A stretch of 33,879 nucleotides of DNA, from positions 1 to 33,879 of IMG/VR virus record IMGVR_UViG_3300000116_000089; one strand, written 5' to 3'. Position numbers and translations under genes: made by a program. Below, piece by piece: positions 21,878-28,992 of this stretch (its first letter is position 1; the number at the start of each line of letters is the position of its first letter). Origin of the DNA: a virus. The notes under the pieces were generated by a model. That model worked only from the letters and a program-made list of their open reading frames with translations, was not told the DNA's origin and did no database searches.

Positions 21878-22116
21878 AAATAAATATTAGTGAAAGAGAT
21901 AGTATTGGTATTACTCAAAAAGATATTAACTTAAAACTTTGTGGTACTGATTGTGTTTATGCACATCATGTAAGTGTTGTGTATAACAAAAAAACTGGGC
22001 ATGTTTCTATGTTAAGTCCTGACATGATTCAAATGAGAGGGAATGAGCAATTTGAAACTATGCTAAATGAATCGTTACAAGAAGTAATGTCAATAGAAAA
22101 ACTGGGAGGTAAATAA
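21874..22116 (+). CDS. 80-aa unknown early protein
   Basis: ATGA overlap with the preceding gene; GGTG lies about 5 nt before the start. The 80-aa product (MKINISERDSIGITQKDINLKLCGTDCVYAHHVSVVYNKKTGHVSML) has a CGTDC pair and an AHH motif that could bind metal. The second half is acidic and helical. No family recognised. Its stop overlaps the next ATG (TAATG). Confidence 0.65.
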   Translation: MKINISERDSIGITQKDINLKLCGTDCVYAHHVSVVYNKKTGHVSMLSPDMIQMRGNEQFETMLNESLQEVMSIEKLGGK

Positions 22117-22286
22117 TGGATATTGAAACTTTATTACATATTAAAAAAATGCTTGATGAAAATGAATCAACTTTTCCCGTTAGATTTTATTCTTTATTAG
22201 CAGATAATGAAAGTTCAATTGATGAGTTTAAAGATGCATCAAACTTTGATTTTAATGTTGTAGAAAATACTGATGGCCAAGAATAA
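22116..22286 (+). CDS. 56-aa acidic protein, unknown
   Basis: Short frame in a TAATG overlap, with GGGAGG about 8 nt before the ATG. The 56-aa product is acidic (MDIETLLHIKKMLDENESTF...). It overlaps the DUF3310 gene by 14 nt at its end. No known motif. It is accepted because of the good ribosome-binding site and packed context. Confidence 0.65.
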   Translation: MDIETLLHIKKMLDENESTFPVRFYSLLADNESSIDEFKDASNFDFNVVENTDGQE

Positions 22287-22512
22287 TTCGGTAAACCATC
22301 CGAGTCATTATACTTATGGAAAAGTAGAATGTCTTGATGCAATTAAATCTTCATTAAGTCACGATGAATTTTGTGGCTTTTTGAAAGCACAATGCATAAA
22401 ATATTTATGGAGATATAAACATAAAAATGGTATAGAAGATTTAAGGAAATGCGATTTTTATATGCAAAGATTAATATGCGAGGAGGTTGGAAATGCAAAA
22501 AGAAGTAGATGA
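22273..22512 (+). CDS. DUF3310 protein
   Basis: The 79-aa protein matches the DUF3310 family (PF11753), found in many phages and sometimes labelled nucleotide-kinase-like without proof. Signatures are VNHPSHYTYGKVECLDAI (residues 7-24), the FCGFLKAQCIKYLWRYKHKNGIEDLRKC core and the YMQRLI helix. Its function is not established. It is usually in early replication regions, as here. Confidence 0.85.
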   Translation: MAKNNSVNHPSHYTYGKVECLDAIKSSLSHDEFCGFLKAQCIKYLWRYKHKNGIEDLRKCDFYMQRLICEEVGNAKRSR

Positions 22513-22711
22513 ATATTATAATGATGCAGAAGTTTATAAAGCTGATGTAGAAAAGTTTAGGCAAATAGTTAGCACAATTGATATTGCTAAATATAGCCAA
22601 CGTGAATTTTGTTCAATAGTGGATGAAATATTTAATGAAATTTTCCTAAAGGAGGAAATTTACGATGAAGAAAAAAACAAAAACAACCATGATAAAGAAT
22701 CATCTTTATAA
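22493..22711 (+). CDS. 72-aa acidic helical protein, unknown
   Basis: I take the ATG at 22493 (MQKEVDEYY), with GAGGAGG upstream; an in-frame TTG at 22487 would lengthen it by two residues. The product is strongly acidic and helical, with no cysteine motif. It overlaps DUF3310 by 20 nt and the next gene by 47 nt, and its last 15 residues are Lys/Asn-rich in the overlap. Function unknown. Confidence 0.62.
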   Translation: MQKEVDEYYNDAEVYKADVEKFRQIVSTIDIAKYSQREFCSIVDEIFNEIFLKEEIYDEEKNKNNHDKESSL

Positions 22712-22922
22712 TTATGGAAAGATAACTTCATGGGAAGCTATTACTAAATATAAAGCCACAAGACTAAGTGGAATTATATTTAACTTAAAAGCTGATGGCT
22801 GGCCAATTGAAAGTGAAATCAAAAAAACCCAATATGGGTCTTTTGCTGAATATTCAATTGATGTAAAATCTTCGGCTTGGAAAAAGTTTGAAAAAAATTA
22901 TAGGAGTTATAATGTTAGATAA
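22665..22922 (+). CDS. Small helix-turn-helix protein (HTH_39/HTH_55-like)
   Basis: The 85-aa protein has an excellent ribosome-binding site (AAGGAGG). Its HTH reads YNYGKITSWEAITKYKATRLSGIIFNLKADGWPIESE, matching the phage HTH pattern IT..EAI..Y.ATRLS..I..L...G..I. It resembles small DNA-binding proteins near the end of phage early operons and could control the shared promoters at 7.8 and 20.2 kb or the late switch (inference). The N-terminus is basic (MKKKTKTTMIKNH). Confidence 0.8.
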   Translation: MKKKTKTTMIKNHLYNYGKITSWEAITKYKATRLSGIIFNLKADGWPIESEIKKTQYGSFAEYSIDVKSSAWKKFEKNYRSYNVR

Positions 22923-23013
22923 GATAAAAGAAGTTTGTGATAACTTTAGCGATACGACCAAGGCTATTATATTTGTATCCATAATATCCATCTTTTGGTC
23001 TATCGTTATATAA
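22912..23013 (+). CDS. 33-aa single-pass membrane peptide
   Basis: The short frame at the end of the early operon has GGAG 6-9 nt before its ATG and overlaps the HTH gene by 11 nt. The product has a soluble start (MLDKIKEVCDNFSDTT) and a C-terminal hydrophobic stretch of 17 residues (KAIIFVSIISIFWSIVI), a probable inner-membrane anchor. The stop lies in the hairpin region that leads to the terminator. It may be a holin-like or superinfection-exclusion peptide. No family match. Confidence 0.55.
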   Translation: MLDKIKEVCDNFSDTTKAIIFVSIISIFWSIVI

Positions 23014-23031
23014 AGCCGATTATGGCTTTTG

Positions 23032-23062
23032 AGCTACTGATAAGGATATTGGTAGCTTTTTT
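23032..23062 (+). terminator. Rho-independent terminator of the early arm
   Basis: Stem AGCTAC-TGATA (23032-23042) pairs with TATTG-GTAGCT (23047-23057), 11 bp with two G-T pairs, an AGGA tetraloop and a following T6 run (23057-23062). A further perfect hairpin AAAGCC/GGCTTT (23012-23029) lies just upstream and overlaps the end of the 33-aa gene. It closes the rightward operon before it meets the leftward genes. Confidence 0.88.
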
Positions 23063-23066
23063 CTTT

Positions 23067-23087
23067 AAAACGGCCTTGTAATAGGCC
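23067..23087 (-). terminator. Weak leftward terminator in the convergent zone
   Basis: On the - strand GGCCT (83-87 end) pairs with AGGCC (72-76 end) across an ATTACA loop and is followed by G and four T residues. Three GGCC words in 30 bp (23072-23097) allow alternative pairings. It would stop late transcription after the distal tail gene. The gap 23014-23130 holds no gene. Confidence 0.5.
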
Positions 23088-23130
23088 TATTTCGGCCTTT
23101 AAATGACATGCCCCTTATACTAGTAACCCC

Positions 23131-23757
23131 TTAAATTACCTCTGAGCAAGCAAATGTGAATTTATAATTATTTGATTCATTCGCTGACCAACCTAAATCA
23201 TTCGTATCCATTCTCATAACTGCTTTTGTGTTTTCATAAATCACAGCAGAATTATCCCCAATTTGGGTTTTTAATGGTGGCTCGATTGGTAAAGTGGCTA
23301 CACCACTGGAGTTTGAAGTTACATCTGAAATTATCATATGCAGTTTTGAACTAGCACCTGAACCCAGTTGGATGTAATCACCAGCTTTAAAAATTAAAGT
23401 TGAAGCATTCGCTCCATCAATTGTTATATCATAAGCACCAACAGAAGCACTCGCATTAGTTTGTATGTTAGATGTTAGGCCACCTCTAATAGTTCTTGCA
23501 TCAGGGTCGCCAAGTAAAAATGTTCCAGCACGACCATGAAGTTGTAAAAAAAAAGCTGTCCATGATGAAGATTGCTCACGATTCATAGTTGGCAATTCAA
23601 CTGTTGTTTGCCAAACTGCTCCACCAAAATCTGCTGATTGGGATTTGTATGTGAACGGTGATTGTGTAACTGCAACTGTTCTTATAATTCTCCATTCACT
23701 GGTTTTAAAATTACTTGGCGAATTTGGGATTGATAAAGGGTAACTAGGTTCGGCCAT
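23131..23757 (-). CDS. Distal/minor tail protein
   Basis: The 208-aa protein follows the tape measure by 3 bp and is the last gene of the late arm, the position of GTA gp12-like (DUF2460) or lambda M-like tail proteins. It is beta-rich with SEWRIIRTVAVTQSPFTY at residues 20-37 and SSWTAFFLQLHGRAGTFLLGDPDARTIRG at 64-92, a pattern (W..F...L.G..G.F.LGDP) seen in distal tail proteins of marine phages. The precise family is uncertain; it may be DUF2460-like. It should connect the tail tube with the tip proteins encoded at 753-4718, which lie far away in this layout. GGAG precedes the ATG. Confidence 0.68.
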   Translation of the reverse strand: MAEPSYPLSIPNSPSNFKTSEWRIIRTVAVTQSPFTYKSQSADFGGAVWQTTVELPTMNREQSSSWTAFFLQLHGRAGTFLLGDPDARTIRGGLTSNIQTNASASVGAYDITIDGANASTLIFKAGDYIQLGSGASSKLHMIISDVTSNSSGVATLPIEPPLKTQIGDNSAVIYENTKAVMRMDTNDLGWSANESNNYKFTFACSEVI

Positions 23758-23760
23758 TTT

Positions 23761-25617
23761 TTATGCTCCAAAAGTTTTTGCAAAACTACCACCACGGCTT
23801 CTTGCTTCGGCCACGGCCGATACTGTCTGTTGTTTTATGCTAGGCATCATATTACGAATTTCGCTTCTTACGGTTTGTTGTACTCCAGTGCTAAAGTTTA
23901 ATGATTGATTAATTACTATTCCACCACCAGCACTAGGAACAATTGTTCCAGCAGATTTGGGAACAAACATTTCTGCTCCTCTTTCACCAACCATGTATGG
24001 AGTATTTGGATTTACATAACCTCCAAGTGCTTTACCACTTATAGGAGGTGTTAATCCTCCTCCAGTACCACCTCCACTTTGTAAACCATTAATACCACTT
24101 GCAAGACTTAAACCTGACATAACACTATCCATTAAATTAGGAGTCGCATTTCTAACTTCAGTTAATGATTCTTTTAGTCTTTTAATTAATGGCTCTAATA
24201 TTAATACTTGTACGATTACCGATACAATTTGGGATGCAACATCTTTCATAATTTGTTTTAATGCATCGCCAAACTTTTCACCCTCAACAACTGCTTTACC
24301 AAATGCATCGCCAATGGAAACTCCAGCATCATCAACAATAACATTTATTTCATCAAATATTTTTCCAATTTTTTTAGCTTGCTCTTGTAACTCTGCTTGT
24401 CTTTTTGCATTCTCACTTAATGCTTCAGAATTTTTTGCTATCTCGCCAGTGTTTAAATCAAAAATTTTATTTAATATTTCTAATCGTTCTTTTTCTATTT
24501 TAATTAATTCTGTTTGTCTTTCTAATTTTTTATTAAAGTCTTCAAAGATACCATCTAGTTTCATATATACTGCTATAGATACTAAAATTTTTCCAATAAC
24601 CATTAACATGTTTTTATCTAATTTGCTCATATTGAAAGCTAATGTTTTAACAGCTCCAATTACAACGAGTAGGCCAGCATAGAATCCAGCTAAAATATTT
24701 ACAGTAAATGTTGCAACAATTAACGAGCCAATAGCTTGTAATGTTTTACCTAAAGATATAAGTATGTTTTCAGCATTCATAATTGGAACACTTAATGCTT
24801 GACCAACAACACGACCGTATGCTTCTATTTTATTTTGATTATTTGCTAAAGCTGTATCAAGGTTTCTCATTTGACCTTTTAGTTTGTCAAAAAAACCATC
24901 GCCTACTGCTACTTGGAATTGGAAAAACTTATCTCCAATCATGGATGCAGTACCAGTTAAAGTTTTAGCTAGTTCATCTGATGCTTGACCAAACTTTCCA
25001 CCTTTACCAAATACTTCAAAAAATCTTTTTTGTGTATCTTCAATAGAAACTTTAGCTCCTACTTCAAAACCAAGCATGGCTCTAACACCACGGTCTCTAA
25101 ATAAATCTGCTGATGCAATACCACCAGCAAATGACCTTTGAATTTGTTCTGCTGTTATTTTAAAATCAAGACCAGTTATTGATGCTACGTTACCAGTAAC
25201 TTCTAAAAGCCTACCAAGTTCTTCTGCATCTTTTGAAACTACTGCAAGTGAACCTGACCCTCTTTGAATTTCACCTAATTGGAATGGTACTTGGCCAGCA
25301 TAAGTAACCATCTCTTGAAATGCTTTTGAACCCTCGCTAGCACTTCCAAATAAAGCATTCATCCTTACTTGTAAGTTTTCTATTTGTATTGAGGTATCAA
25401 GAAATCCTTTAATGGCTATGCCACCAAATACGGCCGTTAGAATGCCACCTACTTTTAGTGCTGTGGCCGAGAATCTATCTAGTGAAGCATTGGCACTTGC
25501 AAACGCTTTTGACATTGAACCACCAGCTTTGTTTGTACTAGCTTGTGCTTGTGCTAGACCTTTTTTAAGGCCTGTCAAATCTGCTTCAATCTTTACTAAT
25601 AACTTATCTAGTTCCAT
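23761..25617 (-). CDS. Tail tape measure protein
   Basis: The 618-aa protein sets tail length. It has an N-terminal coiled coil (MELDKLLVKIEADLTGLKKGLAQAQAS), a hydrophobic Gly/Ala segment (VGGILTAVFGGIAIKGFL, residues 57-74), the conserved tape-measure domain (FQEMVTYAGQVPFQLGEIQRGSGSLAVVS, TGLDFKITAEQIQRSFAGGIASADLFRDRG), two further hydrophobic stretches near 290-345, coiled coil from 360 to 470, and a Gly-rich C-terminus with MVGERGAEMFVPKSAG (a widely conserved tape-measure end). A length of 618 aa suggests a tail of order 90 nm by the usual 1.5 angstrom per residue rule. It starts 8 bp after the chaperone frameshift stop. Confidence 0.93.
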   Translation of the reverse strand: MELDKLLVKIEADLTGLKKGLAQAQASTNKAGGSMSKAFASANASLDRFSATALKVGGILTAVFGGIAIKGFLDTSIQIENLQVRMNALFGSASEGSKAFQEMVTYAGQVPFQLGEIQRGSGSLAVVSKDAEELGRLLEVTGNVASITGLDFKITAEQIQRSFAGGIASADLFRDRGVRAMLGFEVGAKVSIEDTQKRFFEVFGKGGKFGQASDELAKTLTGTASMIGDKFFQFQVAVGDGFFDKLKGQMRNLDTALANNQNKIEAYGRVVGQALSVPIMNAENILISLGKTLQAIGSLIVATFTVNILAGFYAGLLVVIGAVKTLAFNMSKLDKNMLMVIGKILVSIAVYMKLDGIFEDFNKKLERQTELIKIEKERLEILNKIFDLNTGEIAKNSEALSENAKRQAELQEQAKKIGKIFDEINVIVDDAGVSIGDAFGKAVVEGEKFGDALKQIMKDVASQIVSVIVQVLILEPLIKRLKESLTEVRNATPNLMDSVMSGLSLASGINGLQSGGGTGGGLTPPISGKALGGYVNPNTPYMVGERGAEMFVPKSAGTIVPSAGGGIVINQSLNFSTGVQQTVRSEIRNMMPSIKQQTVSAVAEARSRGGSFAKTFGA

Positions 25618-25625
25618 TGGTTAAC

Positions 25626-25844
25626 CTAATAATCAGGATATAGTTCTTTCATTTTATCAAGTTCATCTTTATCCATTGGAGATGAATCTTTACCCCCATT
25701 GTATTCTGAAAAACCTTTCATAGCTAGTGTGACTTCTTTGATAGACATATCCCAAAAAACATTGGTAGGTATGTGCATCATACCAACAACAATTTGAAGC
25801 CAACGGCTATACGGAATAGTTAGTTCGCTTGATGTAGTTGATTT
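25626..25844 (-). CDS. Tail chaperone frameshift extension (GT product, -1 frame)
   Basis: This frame has no start of its own. It is read after a -1 slip at the A10 run (25842-25851), giving 72 more residues: KSTTSSELTIPYSRWLQIVV, then MMHIPTNVFWDMSIKEVTLAMKGF and a MDKDELDKMKELYPDY end. MHIP--VFWDMS-KE is the hallmark of the GTA gp10.1 / Phage_TAC tail chaperone family. The fused G-T protein would be about 181 aa. It ends 8 bp before the tape measure, which such chaperones bind during tail assembly. Confidence 0.88.
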   Translation of the reverse strand, partial: KSTTSSELTIPYSRWLQIVVGMMHIPTNVFWDMSIKEVTLAMKGFSEYNGGKDSSPMDKDELDKMKELYPDY

Positions 25845-26170
25845 TTTTTTTCGCCATCATCATCAACATCTAAGGCTAATGATATAAGTTCTCCAATCAT
25901 TTTAATTGTTTCCAAGTAAGGTTGTGCATTAATGATTTCCTTTATTTTATTTTCATCAATATCGTTCCCACCTGAACGGATTGCTATAGTCAAAAATTTA
26001 ACACAATGCATGACAGTTATATCATGCTCTTGTAACATTTTTCCTATTTTAAGAATTGTAGTTCCAAACTCTTGTTCAATTCGGATAACAGCATCCATGC
26101 TCATCCTAGCTTTGTATTCTACAGAATCAAACTTTAATATCTTCTCTGCTCTTATTGGATTTACGCTCAT
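25820..26170 (-). CDS. Tail assembly chaperone, short form (GTA gp10-like)
   Basis: The 116-aa G-type protein starts at ATG 26170 (MSVNPIRAEKIL) behind a perfect AGGAG; the longer frame opening at 26221 is in the previous gene. Family strings are KARMSMDAVIRIEQEFGTTILKIGKML and VMHCVKFLTIAIRSGGNDIDENKIKEIIN, typical of GTA gp10 (PF11836). It ends in a charged DVDDDGEKKNQ tail created by the slip site. It wraps the tape measure during tail assembly together with the frameshifted form and is absent from the virion in related phages. Confidence 0.9.
   Translation of the reverse strand: MSVNPIRAEKILKFDSVEYKARMSMDAVIRIEQEFGTTILKIGKMLQEHDITVMHCVKFLTIAIRSGGNDIDENKIKEIINAQPYLETIKMIGELISLALDVDDDGEKKNQLHQAN
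25842..25851 (-). other. Programmed -1 frameshift site
   Basis: Ten consecutive A residues on the coding strand (GGCG-A10-TCAAC). The zero frame (GAA AAA AAA AAT CAA) continues for only ten codons to a stop. A -1 slip on A-AAA-AAA enters the conserved 72-residue extension. The position, between the two halves of a tail chaperone and just before the tape measure, matches the lambda G/GT arrangement. Confidence 0.85.
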
Positions 26171-26408
26171 TTTTATCTCCTTTGATAGTGCAATAAATAA
26201 ATAAAGTTTCTTTTCTATCACCTACATCTTGCACTGATTTAATTTCATAGTTTTTTTCTTTTAAAGAAACACCAACAGACTCTCCAGCTAATAGTTGACT
26301 GCATAATTTAGCATTGTACGGCAGTTCAATATCTAAACCGTTTGTGTCAACATTCACTAGACCTTTAAGTTTTTTACCATCTATTAATATTTCTTCTTCA
26401 ATCCACAT
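26127..26408 (-). CDS. 93-aa protein between tail tube and chaperone, unknown
   Basis: ATG at 26408 has AGGAG 7 nt upstream; a GTG codon 3 nt before is less likely. The N-terminal 70 residues are beta-rich (MWIEEEILIDGKKLKGLVNVD, AGESVGVSLKEKNYEIKSVQDVG). The C-terminus is basic and overlaps the chaperone start by 44 nt, an unusually long overlap. No named family recognised. It may be a tail-tube accessory. Confidence 0.62.
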   Translation of the reverse strand: MWIEEEILIDGKKLKGLVNVDTNGLDIELPYNAKLCSQLLAGESVGVSLKEKNYEIKSVQDVGDRKETLFIYCTIKGDKNERKSNKSREDIKV

Positions 26409-26418
26409 CACATAACTC

Positions 26419-26832
26419 CTAGACTGTTGCTATAGTTATTGCACCAGCACTTTCAAACGACATTGAATAAGTTACCGTGTCATTATATGTTCCTGAGTAG
26501 TCAATAGAAGTTACTTGGAAACTGCCAGTAAAGGTATTGAATGAAGGGATTATAAATTGAAAGTTACTAAATGTTGATGCATTGAATGATGTTAAAACTG
26601 ATTGCTCAGATGCACCATCTGTAAAAACTCCACTTCCTGAAATAGAAAATGATTTAATTCCACCATCAGCTAAAAGTGTTCTGACTCTTGCCGAGTCTTT
26701 ATTAGTAACATCTACTTGCTCTGAGTTTAATGTAATTGTTGTATCTCGCAGACCAGCTACAGTTGTGAATGTTTCAGGCGAACCAGCATTCCCAATTTTA
26801 ACTAATACTGCACTACCTTTTTGTACTGCCAT
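26419..26832 (-). CDS. Major tail tube protein (TP901-1 type)
   Basis: The 137-aa protein has the tail-tube pattern KGSAVLVKIGNAGSPETFTTVAGLRDTTITLNSEQVDVTNKDSARVR, SFSISGSGVF and YSGTYNDTVTYSMSFESAGAI, matching the TP901-1/phi13 major tail protein group (PF06199). It polymerises into the hexameric tube around the tape measure. AGAGG lies upstream of the start. It sits after DUF3168, as in GTA and HK97-like phages. Confidence 0.92.
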   Translation of the reverse strand: MAVQKGSAVLVKIGNAGSPETFTTVAGLRDTTITLNSEQVDVTNKDSARVRTLLADGGIKSFSISGSGVFTDGASEQSVLTSFNASTFSNFQFIIPSFNTFTGSFQVTSIDYSGTYNDTVTYSMSFESAGAITIATV

Positions 26833-26848
26833 AATATTTTACCTCTTA

Positions 26849-27259
26849 TTAATTATCATAAATAGTGAAATCTACTAACACTAATCCATGTCTTGTAATA
26901 CCATCTACTTCTGCAAATGATGTAGTGCTAACTACATAGCTCATTACACTGGATGCATTACTTACACCCATTGTAACATTATCAAGTAAAGTGTAAATCC
27001 TTTGTGATATATCTTTTATCTGTTTAGCTCCTCGATATTGTGACCATATGTCCAACTCGATTCTGTAAACATTTCCATCTAAACTTTTTGTGCCAACATT
27101 TGAAGTGCTTTCTCCTGTGATAACAACGTATGGATAGGCAGTTCCTTGTGGTGCAACACCATCAAATATTTTATTGTTTCCAAGTAATGTATCTAAATTG
27201 CTATCTCCTGATAGCAAGCTAAATAATGCTGATTGCAAATCAAAAGAATTTATTGCCAT
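26849..27259 (-). CDS. Tail completion protein, DUF3168
   Basis: The 136-aa protein matches DUF3168 (PF11367): FDLQSALFSLLSGDSNLDTLLGNNKIFDGVAPQGTAYPYVVITGES (residues 5-50), YRIELDIWSQYRGAKQIKDISQRIYTLL and the GLVLVDFTIYD end. Members cap or terminate the tail tube at the head-tail junction. The ATG overlaps the stop of the HK97 gp10-like gene as TAATG. Confidence 0.92.
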   Translation of the reverse strand: MAINSFDLQSALFSLLSGDSNLDTLLGNNKIFDGVAPQGTAYPYVVITGESTSNVGTKSLDGNVYRIELDIWSQYRGAKQIKDISQRIYTLLDNVTMGVSNASSVMSYVVSTTSFAEVDGITRHGLVLVDFTIYDN

Positions 27260-27648
27260 TATACTTTACCCACATTTTTTTGTTCGGCCTTTGCTCTTTT
27301 TACAGTGTTTCTAAAAGCAATACTTTTAGCTGATAAAAAATATCTATCCCATTTTGTTTCTAATTCTTCAGCATATTCTGTATTGGTATAAACTTTAGCG
27401 ACACCATCTGATACATGTTTAGGCATAACACTGTTAATCAAAGTGCTTGAGTCTATTGCTGGAGGGTTTCCAGCTCGTGACCTATTAGTTGCTGGATTAA
27501 TTGGGGTTCTTTGCATTGACTCTTTGGATTGTCTAGCCATATAAGTTGCCAATCTATCTACAAACCTATTTGCATTAGCAATATATTTAGACTCAACTTT
27601 TTTATAGTTAAATGGTTTCACTGATTTTATTGTTGCTTTAATTGGCAT
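27259..27648 (-). CDS. Head-tail joining protein, HK97 gp10-like
   Basis: The 129-aa protein fits the HK97 gp10-like family (PF04883): ANANRFVDRLATYMARQSKESMQRTPIN, the NRSRAGNPPA/DSSTLINSVMPKHV region and VYTNTEYAEELETKW. Such proteins sit at the neck and help join tails to heads. It begins in a TAATG overlap with the adaptor gene. Basic overall, with a Lys-rich C-terminus. Confidence 0.9.
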   Translation of the reverse strand: MPIKATIKSVKPFNYKKVESKYIANANRFVDRLATYMARQSKESMQRTPINPATNRSRAGNPPAIDSSTLINSVMPKHVSDGVAKVYTNTEYAEELETKWDRYFLSAKSIAFRNTVKRAKAEQKNVGKV

Positions 27649-27974
27649 TAGTTGGCCACTCCTTTAGTCGCAATAATTTCTTGATACTTAAATTTTCCCT
27701 CATCAATATCTTTGATGCTTTGGATATTATAATTCTCTGAGCGATAAACGATTCTATACTTTTCATTTAAACTAGAATTATATCTAATAGTAAATCTAAA
27801 TTGATTTGTTGCTCTAAGTTGGTCGCCAAATAATCCCTCTGACCCTGAAAGATTTTCTACCTTAGACCAATAAGCTGTAGTGCCTGACCATGTACTTGAT
27901 TGACCTCCACCAGCATCAATGCTTCCACCTAGTGTTTGTAATACAATCCTATTCCTAAATTCACCTAAATACAT
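27648..27974 (-). CDS. Head-tail adaptor (Phage_H_T_join)
   Basis: The 108-aa protein matches the head-tail joining family PF05521 (HK97 gp7/SPP1 gp16-like): YLGEFRNRIVLQTLGG, TAYWSKVENLSGSEGLFGDQLRATNQFRFTIRY and YRIVYRSENYNIQSIKDIDEGKFKYQEIIAT. It forms the neck stopper or adaptor ring. AAGGA precedes the ATG. A 126-bp gap containing a hairpin separates it from the gp6-like gene upstream. Confidence 0.92.
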   Translation of the reverse strand: MYLGEFRNRIVLQTLGGSIDAGGGQSSTWSGTTAYWSKVENLSGSEGLFGDQLRATNQFRFTIRYNSSLNEKYRIVYRSENYNIQSIKDIDEGKFKYQEIIATKGVAN

Positions 27975-28010
27975 ATTAATGATTCCTTAAAAATCGTGGG
28001 TTACTACCAT

Positions 28011-28054
28011 AAGCCGAGGGTTGAGAAACGGCCATTTTGCCCTATATACGGCTT
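28011..28054 (-). other. Structured intergenic RNA element before the head-tail adaptor
   Basis: In the gap 27975-28100, AAGCCG (28011-28016) pairs with CGGCTT (28049-28054), and inside GGG (28018-28020) pairs with CCC (28040-28042). There is a further GGC/GCC core. On the - strand no U-run follows, so it is not a simple terminator. It might be a processing hairpin or an RNA switch adjusting adaptor levels. The rest of the gap shows nothing clear. Confidence 0.45.
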
Positions 28055-28100
28055 CGCTTTTCTTGAATTTATGTATAAATATAAGCATTTTATTTAAAAC

Positions 28101-28775
28101 TTAGTAAATACCTCGATTTCGCACTTCACCTTGATATGGATTTGTGCTCATTCTTTTAACTCTGTAAGGCTCTAATAATTGCTTTGCCAATATAGGTGCA
28201 TCAATAGATTTTCCATCTACTAAATCTCCACGGTGTTCATTAAGGTAAGCAGAATACATTAAACATGCTTGTTTAATTTGTTGTGGAACATTTGCACTAG
28301 CTCCATAACCAGCAACATATTTAATTTCAAATCCATTCACTTGTCTTAACCCAGTTGGATAACTAATTCCTTTTTTTAAAGTAAATTTTGCTGGCAGTGA
28401 TGCATTGTCTAGTCTGTAATTAGAAGTTGCCCACGTTGTTGCTGTGTCATCTTCATCATAATATTTAACATGAGATATAGATGCTACTGGTGAACGTGGT
28501 AAAACAATATTTCTCTTTGGTAGCTGGACATCAATTCCAGTATAAATTCCCTCATCAATTAAATTTTCTAAATCATAAACTGTATCTAAAAATAATTCAT
28601 AAGTCTGTGTTGTTAAAGTTCGACCTGTATAATTTTGAGCCCACTGGTCAGAAGCTATTCTAATTGAACCTAAAACTGTATCATCATCTGAGCCATCTAC
28701 TTTTAGCCAAGATTTTATTTCAGCCAAGCTATTTACATAATCAGTTTGTGCAGTCTGTACTTTTAATCCAGCCAT
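28101..28775 (-). CDS. Head-tail connector, gp6-like
   Basis: The 224-aa protein matches the gp6-like connector family (PF05135): SLAEIKSWLKVDGSDDDTVLGSIRIASDQWAQNYTGRTL (residues 15-53), the ELFLD/IVLPRSPVASISHVKYYDEDD block and VPQQIKQACLMYSAYLNEHRGD. It assembles as a ring below the portal. I chose ATG 28775 (MAGLKVQTAQ), with GGAG about 9 nt upstream. The longer frame from 28808 is inside the small membrane gene. Confidence 0.92.
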   Translation of the reverse strand: MAGLKVQTAQTDYVNSLAEIKSWLKVDGSDDDTVLGSIRIASDQWAQNYTGRTLTTQTYELFLDTVYDLENLIDEGIYTGIDVQLPKRNIVLPRSPVASISHVKYYDEDDTATTWATSNYRLDNASLPAKFTLKKGISYPTGLRQVNGFEIKYVAGYGASANVPQQIKQACLMYSAYLNEHRGDLVDGKSIDAPILAKQLLEPYRVKRMSTNPYQGEVRNRGIY

Positions 28776-28776
28776 T

Positions 28777-28992
28777 TTAAAACTCCAAGGGATTTGAATT
28801 ACGAGCATTGATAGATTCTATCTTAGCTTTTAAAACTTGTATTTCAGCATTGTTAAGTTGCATTTGCTTTACATCAGGAAAAGATTTTGATTCTAATACT
28901 TCAATACGTTGTATAAGTTGACCTTGAAAAACAAAAAGTGAACCTAGAGTTATTACCAATCCTACTAATCCAGCTATCAATTTAATATCCAT
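28777..28992 (-). CDS. 71-aa membrane-anchored coiled-coil protein (spanin-like candidate)
   Basis: One N-terminal transmembrane helix (IAGLVGLVITLGSLFVFQ, about residues 6-23) is followed by a predicted coiled coil (QLIQRIEVLESKSF, NNAEIQVLKAKIESIN). That topology resembles a short inner-membrane spanin (Rz-like) or XhlA-like protein. It overlaps the secreted-protein gene by 11 nt, and GGAGAG precedes the start at some distance. The only lipoprotein candidate for a partner lies at 30631-30759. Function inferred from topology. Confidence 0.65.
   Translation of the reverse strand: MDIKLIAGLVGLVITLGSLFVFQGQLIQRIEVLESKSFPDVKQMQLNNAEIQVLKAKIESINARNSNPLEF

Noticed and set aside
23012-23029. AAAGCC/GGCTTT hairpin as the main terminator
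   Set aside because: It is followed by TGAG rather than a T-run and overlaps the 33-aa gene end. The hairpin at 23032-23062 is the better terminator.
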